Positions 34,897 through 40,522 of a stretch of 40,522 nucleotides of DNA are shown piece after piece; positions within the stretch are counted from its first letter, which is position 1, and every line of letters begins with the position of its first letter. This DNA comes from Leeuwenhoekiella polynyae (GTDB lineage: Bacteria; Bacteroidota; Bacteroidia; Flavobacteriales; Flavobacteriaceae). The notes under the pieces are model-generated. The model worked only from the letters and a program-made list of their open reading frames with translations, was not told the DNA's origin and made no database searches. Location: assembly GCF_004104075.1 (NCBI RefSeq), contig NZ_QOVK01000031.1, positions 1-40,522 on the forward strand, given 5' to 3'. A program made the position numbers and the translations under genes.

Positions 34897-36423
34897 TTAA
34901 TGTTTAAAATGTCTTGTTCCGGTCATGACCATTGCTAAGTTATGCTCGTTACAATAGTCTATGCTCAGCTGATCTTTAATAGATCCCCCAGGCTGAATTA
35001 CAGCAGTGATACCTGCTTTATCCGCAAGCTCAACACAATCTGGGAAAGGAAAAAATGCGTCACTTGCCATAACAGCACCTTTAAGGTCAAAACCAAAAGA
35101 AACTGCTTTATCAATAGCCTGGCGAAGAGCATCTACTCGTGATGTCTGGCCGGTACCGCTCGCGCAAAGTTGCTTTCCTTTTGCAAATACAATCGTATTT
35201 GATTTGGTGTGCTTGCAAAGCTTAGATGCAAAGATCAAATCACTTAACTCATCTGAGGTGGGTTTATTGTTCGTAACCGTAGAAAGATCTTCTAAGCTGT
35301 CAGTTTTAGCGTCTTTATCCTGAACTAAAACACCATTTAAACAACTGCGAACCTGATCTGTAGGTAGGCTAATAGGCTTTTGAATTAAAAGAACACGATT
35401 TTTCTTTCCTTTTAAAATTTCTAGTGCTTCTTCAGAATAGCTAGGAGCGATCACTACCTCGCAGAATAATTTATGAATTTCTTCAGCAGTAGCTTTATCT
35501 ATCTCTTTATTTGAAATTAAAATTCCACCGAAAGCAGAAACAGGGTCTCCTGCCAATGCATCTGCATAAGCTTGATGCAAAGTGTCACGTTGTGCAAGGC
35601 CACACGCATTGTTGTGTTTTAAAATCGCAAACGTAGGATCTTCGTTTTGAAATTCTGCCATTAAATTAACAGCCGCATCAACGTCTAGTAAGTTATTATA
35701 GGAAAGTTCTTTGCCGTGAAGTTTGTCAAACATTGCATCAAAATCTCCGAAGAAAGTTCCCTTCTGATGTGGATTCTCTCCGTAACGCAACGATTTACCT
35801 TCTGTATAACTTGCTTTGTAAACTACTTCTTCTTCATTGAAGTAGTTGAAAATTGCGGTGTCGTAATGTGAAGAAACATTGAATGCCTTTGCTGCAAAAC
35901 GCTTACGATCTGCTAAAGTGGTTGTCCCTTCATTTGCGCTGATGAGTTCTAAAACGTCTTCATAGTCATCAACCGAAGATACACACAGCGTGTCTTTAAA
36001 ATTCTTAGCAGCAGCACGGATTAATGAAATTCCCCCTATGTCTATTTTCTCTACAATATCTTGTTCTGAAGCTCCGGAAGCTACTGTTTTTTCAAAAGGA
36101 TATAAATCAACAATAACAATATCAAGTTGCGGAATGTTGTACTCCTTCATTTCGGCAACATCACTAGCATTGTTTTGACGGTTTAAAATCCCGCCAAAAA
36201 CTTTAGGGTGAAGTGTTTTTACTCTTCCTCCTAAAATAGAAGGATATGAAGTTACATCTTCAACGGGTACGACCGGCACGCCCAGGTCTTTAATAAATTT
36301 CTCGGTACCGCCCGTAGAATAAAGGGTAATACCCAGGTCGTTAAACTTTTTAATTAGCGGTTCAAGACCTTCTTTACTAAAAACTGAAATCAATGCGGCT
36401 TTTGCCTTTATAGGAGTACTCAT
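34897..36423 (-). CDS. purH: Bifunctional AICAR formyltransferase / IMP cyclohydrolase
   Basis: Catalyses the last two steps of de novo purine synthesis, AICAR to FAICAR and then to IMP, in the cytoplasm. The 508-residue length is normal. The N-terminal MGS-like IMP cyclohydrolase domain (about 1-150) opens with ALISVFSKEGLEPL and has STGGTEKFI and TLHPKVFGGIL. The formyltransferase domain has Lys269-His270 in KHNNACGLA, and LRYGENPHQ precedes it. A perfect TACTTTTG -7 element lies upstream on the minus strand (36453-36446). purH next to mreB is, as I recall it, a common flavobacterial arrangement. Confidence 0.97.
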   Translation of the reverse strand: MSTPIKAKAALISVFSKEGLEPLIKKFNDLGITLYSTGGTEKFIKDLGVPVVPVEDVTSYPSILGGRVKTLHPKVFGGILNRQNNASDVAEMKEYNIPQLDIVIVDLYPFEKTVASGASEQDIVEKIDIGGISLIRAAAKNFKDTLCVSSVDDYEDVLELISANEGTTTLADRKRFAAKAFNVSSHYDTAIFNYFNEEEVVYKASYTEGKSLRYGENPHQKGTFFGDFDAMFDKLHGKELSYNNLLDVDAAVNLMAEFQNEDPTFAILKHNNACGLAQRDTLHQAYADALAGDPVSAFGGILISNKEIDKATAEEIHKLFCEVVIAPSYSEEALEILKGKKNRVLLIQKPISLPTDQVRSCLNGVLVQDKDAKTDSLEDLSTVTNNKPTSDELSDLIFASKLCKHTKSNTIVFAKGKQLCASGTGQTSRVDALRQAIDKAVSFGFDLKGAVMASDAFFPFPDCVELADKAGITAVIQPGGSIKDQLSIDYCNEHNLAMVMTGTRHFKH

Positions 36424-36445
36424 GAAGAAATTTTTAATTTGGGTG

Positions 36446-36453
36446 CAAAAGTA
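36446..36453 (-). promoter_or_regulatory. -7 promoter element of purH
   Basis: On the minus strand TACTTTTG matches TAnnTTTG exactly, 23 bases before the purH ATG. No good TTTG is found at the usual distance upstream, so only the -7 half is supported. Confidence 0.45.
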
Positions 36454-36501
36454 TGAATTTAACCACTAAAGTATGGTGCTATTTTTTGTATTTTCTTAGC
36501 A

Positions 36502-36509
36502 TAATTTTG
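36502..36509 (+). promoter_or_regulatory. -7 promoter element of the MacB-like permease gene
   Basis: TAATTTTG matches TAnnTTTG exactly, about 50 bases before the ATG at 36562. A TTTG at 36485-36488 is present, but the 13-base spacer is shorter than the usual 17-23. Confidence 0.4.
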
Positions 36510-36561
36510 TAACACTCAGCACGCTTCTGCGTCAAACCTGTATTCAAATCATCACACTTCT

Positions 36562-37815
36562 ATGCTCATTTATCTTAGGGTATTAAAAGAAAGTCTGGCC
36601 TTTGCAATTAATGCATTGCGCAACAATAAGTTGCGTACACTCTTGTCGTTGTTGGGTGTGACCATAGGTATTTTTTCTATTATCGGGGTTTTGGCGGCTG
36701 TAGATTCATTAAAACAGGAAATAAAAGGAAGCCTTTCTTCTCTAGACAACAGTACCATAATTGTAATGCGTTTTTCTTTTGGTCCTACTGATATTCCGCA
36801 ATGGAAACGGGAGCAGTTTCCTGATGTGAGTTATGAAGAATATCAGTATATAAAGCGAAATGTTCCAGATGTGGAAGCGGCATCTTTTGTTTTAAATGTA
36901 GGGGCAGAATCTATAAAGTATGGCGATAAATTAGTGACTGGCGTTAATATTGCTCCGGTGACTGATGGATATTATAATATAGAAGCCTTACAGCTTGCGG
37001 AAGGGAGGTTTTTTAATGAGTCTGAATCGAACAGCGGGTCTAACGTTTTGGTTTTAGGAGAGGAGATTGCTGAAGGATTGTTTGGAAGTTTAGATCCGTT
37101 AGGAAAACAAGTGCGTTTATATGGGCAGCGTTTTACGATCATTGGGGTTTTAGAAAAAGAAGGAAATAGTATTTTTGGTCCCTCAAAAGATGGGACGGTG
37201 ATCTTACCGGTAAATGTTGTGCGCCGTATTTACGGAAGCAATAATAAATCTGCATTTCCACAAATAATAGTAAAGCCTAAAGCAGGAGTTGATATCCCTG
37301 AATTTAATGCAGTGCTTACCCAAAGACTGCGACAAGTGCGTGGCTTGAAACCGGATGAGGTAAATACATTCTTTATTAATCAACTTAGCGGGTTTACAGA
37401 TCTTATAGATAACATTACGGGCACGATGTCTACTATAGGGGGATTTATAGGTCTGTTTTCTTTACTCGTAGGTGGTTTTGGTATTGCAAATATTATGTTT
37501 GTGAGCGTTAAAGAACGTACCAATTTGATAGGCATTCAAAAAGCCTTAGGTGCTAAAAACCGGTTTATATTACTTCAGTTTTTATTTGAATCGATTATTC
37601 TCGCAGTTATAGGTGGCTTGATCGGACTTGGTTTGGTGTGGATTATTACTGTGATACTTTCACAATTTACCGGTAGTTTTGAATTTATACTTTCTACAGC
37701 TAATGCATTACTCGGGCTTTCAAGTTCGGTGATAATAGGGCTGATTGCAGGTATTGTTCCCGCATTTATGGCTTCGCGTCTAGATCCGGTAGAAGCGATA
37801 CGAACCGGTATGTAG
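36562..37815 (+). CDS. MacB/FtsX-type ABC transporter permease
   Basis: A 417-residue membrane subunit. The first helix (about 27-47) is followed by a MacB periplasmic core domain (about 50-270). Three C-terminal helices come next (about 293-316, 339-365, 382-402) in the FtsX domain, ending with the family tail RLDPVEAIRTGM. Such permeases work with a separate or fused ATPase in mechanotransmission, lipoprotein or peptide export rather than classical transport. No ATPase is fused or adjacent, so its partner lies elsewhere. It is a single-gene plus-strand unit, divergent from purH, and its stop is two bases from the convergent small lipoprotein gene. Confidence 0.9.
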   Translation: MLIYLRVLKESLAFAINALRNNKLRTLLSLLGVTIGIFSIIGVLAAVDSLKQEIKGSLSSLDNSTIIVMRFSFGPTDIPQWKREQFPDVSYEEYQYIKRNVPDVEAASFVLNVGAESIKYGDKLVTGVNIAPVTDGYYNIEALQLAEGRFFNESESNSGSNVLVLGEEIAEGLFGSLDPLGKQVRLYGQRFTIIGVLEKEGNSIFGPSKDGTVILPVNVVRRIYGSNNKSAFPQIIVKPKAGVDIPEFNAVLTQRLRQVRGLKPDEVNTFFINQLSGFTDLIDNITGTMSTIGGFIGLFSLLVGGFGIANIMFVSVKERTNLIGIQKALGAKNRFILLQFLFESIILAVIGGLIGLGLVWIITVILSQFTGSFEFILSTANALLGLSSSVIIGLIAGIVPAFMASRLDPVEAIRTGM

Positions 37816-37817
37816 TT

Positions 37818-38282
37818 TTAAAGATCTAAAAATACTTTGTAAGCATTCGGTTCCTCGTCTAGTGGTTCAGTCGTAGTATCTCCAAAAGATATATTTCTAA
37901 TGCTATCATTAGGGCAGCATACATTTGCTTTGAGTTCTCGCTTTGCTTCTAGACTTAAAGTGAAAAGAACCTCGTTGTTATTAGTAACTTGATATGAAAC
38001 CTCGGTAAACTCTTCGGTATAACTTCCGGTAGGGAGAATTAAAATAGATTCTTGAGACAGTCTAAAATTCACTTCTTCACTTGTAATTGTATGGGTCACC
38101 GTTAGGTTTTCCTCGCTTAGCGTTTCGTTTTCAAATAAATTGGTTTCGTCGGAATTAGAAACGAGTTCCAGATATATTCCTGATGCCGCACAACTCACAG
38201 CAGAGCAGTCTACAGGGGTGTCGTCGTTATTGTTGCAGCTTAGAATACATAAACTAAAAAGTGTAAAAAGAAAAAATCTCAT
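37818..38282 (-). CDS. Small lipoprotein of unknown function
   Basis: A 154-residue predicted lipoprotein. The signal MRFFLFTLFSLCILSC gives a lipobox with Cys16, followed by NNNDDT. The acidic residues close to the Cys resemble surface-export signals described for Bacteroidota lipoproteins, so surface exposure is possible. The mature part is acidic with beta-strand-like stretches and extra Cys residues (DCSAVSC; VCC). No family is recognised. Its ATG is inside a perfect hairpin (38276-38304). It follows the GAF gene on the same strand after 51 bases. Confidence 0.75.
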   Translation of the reverse strand: MRFFLFTLFSLCILSCNNNDDTPVDCSAVSCAASGIYLELVSNSDETNLFENETLSEENLTVTHTITSEEVNFRLSQESILILPTGSYTEEFTEVSYQVTNNNEVLFTLSLEAKRELKANVCCPNDSIRNISFGDTTTEPLDEEPNAYKVFLDL

Positions 38283-38304
38283 AATAGGTTGTCTATTATG
38301 AGAT
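38276..38304 (-). promoter_or_regulatory. Perfect hairpin enclosing the start codon of the small lipoprotein gene
   Basis: On the minus strand ATCTCATAATAG and CTATTATGAGAT form a perfect 12-bp stem with loop ACAAC. The 3' arm contains the ATG (38282-38280) of the lipoprotein gene and runs into TTTTTC. The structure could block ribosome access, or act as an AT-rich terminator or attenuator after the GAF gene. Confidence 0.65.
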
Positions 38305-38333
38305 GAGGATAATGCAAATAGGTTGCGTGTGAC

Positions 38334-38792
38334 CTAGCTTGATAGTTGAGCAACTTGCTCGTTAACCCACTCTAAAAAGCGCTCATCAGCAGCTGTAAAA
38401 GGGTCTGCCGTGTTAGAGTCGATGTCGATCTGACCAATGTTTTTACCATTTACAAATAGTGGAACAACGATTTCTGCTTTTACGGTAATACTACACGCAA
38501 TGTAATTATCTTGAGCTTTTACATCTGGCACCACAAAGTTTTCGTTAGAAACAGCAACCTGTCCGCAAATTCCTTTTCCAAAAGGAATGATGGTATGGTC
38601 TGTGGGTGCGCCGGCATACGAACTCAATTTGAGTTCATCTTTATCTCCATTTTTAAAATAAAAGCCTACCCAGTCATAATAAGCGATGTTTTCTTTTAAA
38701 AGCGTACATACCTCTTCAAGACGATGCTCTACAGAAAGACTTTTGCTTTCTAATATTTTTGATACTTCAGGTTTTAAGGCTTCAAAAGTCAT
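38334..38792 (-). CDS. GAF-domain protein, free methionine-R-sulfoxide reductase-like
   Basis: A 152-residue single GAF domain resembling fRMsr (E. coli MsrC/YebR), which reduces free Met-R-sulfoxide. Family markers are YYDWVGFYF near 38-46, IPFGKGICGQVA with Cys76, DNYIACSITVKAEIVVPL with Cys100, and GQIDIDS near 120-126. Cys100 corresponds to the catalytic Cys and Cys76 to a resolving Cys of the E. coli enzyme. The additional upstream Cys of that enzyme is absent here. It is divergent from xrtF across 38 bases. Confidence 0.85.
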   Translation of the reverse strand: MTFEALKPEVSKILESKSLSVEHRLEEVCTLLKENIAYYDWVGFYFKNGDKDELKLSSYAGAPTDHTIIPFGKGICGQVAVSNENFVVPDVKAQDNYIACSITVKAEIVVPLFVNGKNIGQIDIDSNTADPFTAADERFLEWVNEQVAQLSS

Positions 38793-38830
38793 TTTTCTTG
38801 TATTTTAGGGCGGTCTAAACCGTTATCAGA

Positions 38831-39373
38831 TTGATTCAATTAATTCGCAAATATAAGTCGGTACTTTTGTTTATCCTTACTTTTTTAGGGGTGTATTTAG
38901 TATTGAGCTTTTTATATGCGCAGTATTTAAACATTGATTTTTCAGAATCGTATTACCCGGATTATATTACACATCGTGTTGCCGAGCAAAGTGAGTGGCT
39001 TATTGATAAAATGGGTTACTCCTCCATAATTGAACCTCACGATAAAGAGCCTTCAATGAAGTTATTTGTCGAAGGTGTTTTTGTCGCTCGGGTGGTAGAA
39101 GGGTGTAATGCGATAAGTGTTATTATTCTGTTTGCTTCGTTTGTGCTTGCTTTTTTTCAGGGATGGGGCAAAACGTTCTCATTTGTATTCATTGGTTCAG
39201 TACTGGTTTATGGAATCAATATTTTGCGTATAGCGATTTTGAGTATTGGTCTCTATGCGTATCCTGAATATAAAACCATGTTGCACGACATAGTTTTTCC
39301 GGGTATTATTTATGGGTTGGTGGTCTTTTTGTGGGTATTTTGGGTGAGCCGTTTTAAGAAACAGAAATCTTGA
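38831..39373 (+). CDS. xrtF: Exosortase family protein XrtF
   Basis: A 180-residue multipass membrane cysteine peptidase of the exosortase/archaeosortase superfamily, the flavobacterial XrtF type, predicted to process a C-terminal sorting signal on surface proteins. The catalytic triad is in place: Cys92 in VEGCNA, Arg133 in NILRIAIL and His152 in LHDIVFPG. About five helices are visible. The only in-frame start is TTG at 38831, because a TAA lies five codons upstream. The stop overlaps the TTG start of its partner gene (TTGA). Confidence 0.92.
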   Translation: MIQLIRKYKSVLLFILTFLGVYLVLSFLYAQYLNIDFSESYYPDYITHRVAEQSEWLIDKMGYSSIIEPHDKEPSMKLFVEGVFVARVVEGCNAISVIILFASFVLAFFQGWGKTFSFVFIGSVLVYGINILRIAILSIGLYAYPEYKTMLHDIVFPGIIYGLVVFLWVFWVSRFKKQKS

Positions 39374-39807
39374 AGAAAACACTAAATATAGTTTTAATCA
39401 TTCTGCTATTAGCTGGATTGATTGGTGTTCGCTTTTGGCAAGAACAGTTATTTTATGATCCACTTTTAGTGTTCTTTGAAGGTATTTATTTGAATGCTGA
39501 AAAGCTTACTGAGATCAATTTTAGTAAGTTGTTGATCAGTATTTCGGCTCGGTTCTGGCTGAATAGTGTGCTTTCGCTTTCAGTGCTGTTTCAGCTATTT
39601 CGTAAAAGCGGAATCGTGAAAATTTCATTTTTAGTGTACCTGGTTGTGTTTATACTCCTTTTGGTTGGCTTCGCTTTAGTTGTATTGAATTACACTTCAG
39701 AATGCAGCTTACTTCTTTTTTATATCCGCAGATTTTTAATTCAGCCTATTTTATTGCTAATACTGGTTCCGGCATTTTACTATCACAGAATTAGAAGCGA
39801 GAAGTAG
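39370..39807 (+). CDS. Exosortase F system-associated membrane protein
   Basis: A 145-residue protein with four predicted helices (about 5-20, 60-74, 85-106 and 120-138). It matches in size, hydrophobicity and position the small protein found directly after XrtF in many flavobacteria. The internal YFIRRFL-like segment (YIRRFLIQPI) and the late FYYHR are conserved-looking. Its exact role is unknown; it probably assists or stabilises XrtF. It starts with TTG overlapping the xrtF stop by three bases, so translation is coupled. Confidence 0.8.
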   Translation: MKKTLNIVLIILLLAGLIGVRFWQEQLFYDPLLVFFEGIYLNAEKLTEINFSKLLISISARFWLNSVLSLSVLFQLFRKSGIVKISFLVYLVVFILLLVGFALVVLNYTSECSLLLFYIRRFLIQPILLLILVPAFYYHRIRSEK

Positions 39808-39842
39808 TTTGTATATTTGATTCTTAAAAAGAAATCGAGAAA

Positions 39843-40379
39843 ATGAAAAAAATAGCTTTAACACTTGTTGGCGTGTTGGTTTTAGCCTGCGGCGAAAAGA
39901 AATCTAATCAGGAAACGGTTACAGTAAATCAGGAAGAAGGGACTCATGAGTTAGCGTATTCTGGAGCTAAACGAGATGCCGAATTTCGAAATGCGGAAGT
40001 AGCTCAGGTTTATGACGATTATAATGCTTTAAAAATAGCTTTAGTAAATACTGATGCTGAAGCTGCGCAAACACTGGCGCAGAAATTAGTAATTAGTATT
40101 GAAGCGGTAGAGGTGGAAGCCAGCCTTATGAAAGCTGCAGAAGCAATAGCAAATTCAGAAAACATCAATGAGCAGCGTGCTCAATTTGAAAACCTTACAG
40201 CCGGAGTTAAGACTTTAGTAGAAGAAAATATCACTTCGGGGACTTTGTATTATCAATATTGTCCAATGGCATTTGACGGCAAAGGAGCATATTGGATCGC
40301 TAACGAAAAGAAAGTATTCAATCCCTATTTTGGAGATGTAATGCTTAATTGCGGTACTGTAGATTCAGAAATAAATTGA
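39843..40379 (+). CDS. DUF3347 lipoprotein
   Basis: A 178-residue lipoprotein with lipobox VLAC (Cys16). The helical mature region (about 50-140) is DUF3347-like. The C-terminal block YYQYCPMAFDGKGAYW at about 139-154, followed by FNPYFGDVMLNCG, resembles the copper-efflux CusB C-terminal region. Conserved Cys and Met suggest metal (copper) binding in the periplasm, without direct evidence. It lies 35 bases after the XrtF partner and ends at a terminator, so it may share the operon. Confidence 0.8.
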   Translation: MKKIALTLVGVLVLACGEKKSNQETVTVNQEEGTHELAYSGAKRDAEFRNAEVAQVYDDYNALKIALVNTDAEAAQTLAQKLVISIEAVEVEASLMKAAEAIANSENINEQRAQFENLTAGVKTLVEENITSGTLYYQYCPMAFDGKGAYWIANEKKVFNPYFGDVMLNCGTVDSEIN

Positions 40380-40457
40380 TTAGCCTGTAAAGTTTAGGGC
40401 AAATTGTCTAGTCCTAAATAAACGATACAGATTATTGATGGATTAAATTTATAATTT

Positions 40458-40493
40458 AAAGCTTGACGATTCTATTATCGTCAAGCTTTTTTG
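40458..40493 (+). terminator. Rho-independent terminator
   Basis: AAAGCTTGACGAT (40458-40470) and ATCGTCAAGCTTT (40477-40489) form a perfect 13-bp stem around TCTATT, followed by a T-run. It lies about 80 bases after the DUF3347 gene and closes the xrtF run. Confidence 0.92.
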
Positions 40494-40522
40494 ATTTATA
40501 CCGTTTTGGTTTTATCTTATCT

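Overview
The window looks like chromosomal DNA of a member of the Bacteroidota, most likely the family Flavobacteriaceae. Base composition is AT-rich. Coding regions have almost no strong Shine-Dalgarno sites, and many genes abut or overlap by a few bases. Where a promoter is visible it has the Bacteroidota form (TTG, then TAnnTTTG). The gene content is also flavobacterial: exosortase XrtF with its small partner, a GYDIA-type GHMP kinase beside a class II HMG-CoA reductase, DUF3347 lipoprotein, malate:quinone oxidoreductase, and the mreBCD-PBP2-rodA block next to purH. I see no rRNA, CRISPR array, prophage or complete insertion sequence. This is mainly core genome.

Layout. 1-401: no gene, several hairpins, identity unknown. 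402-2769 (minus): EcsC-family protein and mqo. 2889-2961 (minus): tRNA-Phe with a terminator. 3107-10796 (plus): an envelope-oriented run of coaX, an outer-membrane barrel protein, a TPR protein, an LptC-like lipoprotein, a 63-residue membrane protein, a CNNM/CBS/CorC protein and a PpiD/SurA-like foldase, closed by a terminator near 10815-10850. 10865-14200 (minus): HMG-CoA reductase, a class C beta-lactamase-fold serine hydrolase and a GHMP kinase. 14496-20435 (plus): a DPP-IV-like peptidase, two tandem POT peptide transporters and a secreted thioredoxin-fold protein. 20445-25082 (minus): surE, lpxB, an NlpC/P60 lipoprotein and comEC. 25207-29283 (plus): a tail-specific protease lipoprotein, an orphan OppC-like permease and an exported DNA/RNA endonuclease. 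29286-36423 (minus): purH, mreB, mreC, mreD, PBP2 and rodA, the rod-shape machine. 36562-37815 (plus): a MacB/FtsX-type permease. 37818-38792 (minus): a small lipoprotein and a GAF-domain fRMsr-like protein. 38831-40379 (plus): xrtF, its partner membrane protein and a DUF3347 lipoprotein, followed by a strong terminator.

How the genes work together. Most of the window builds or maintains the envelope: LPS (lpxB, lptC-like), peptidoglycan and cell shape (mre-mrdA-rodA, NlpC/P60), periplasmic protein folding and turnover (PpiD-like, Prc), isoprenoid precursors (HMG-CoA reductase, GHMP kinase) and exosortase-based surface anchoring. The DPP-IV/POT/POT set is a peptide-use module: dipeptides released in the periplasm would be imported by the two proton-coupled transporters.

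I found no clear wholly new multi-gene system. The points most worth a second look are a perfect 12-bp hairpin containing the start codon of a small lipoprotein gene, a terminator-like hairpin inside the comEC 3' coding end, the prc / orphan OppC-like permease / nuclease operon, and the hairpin-rich non-coding first 400 bases.
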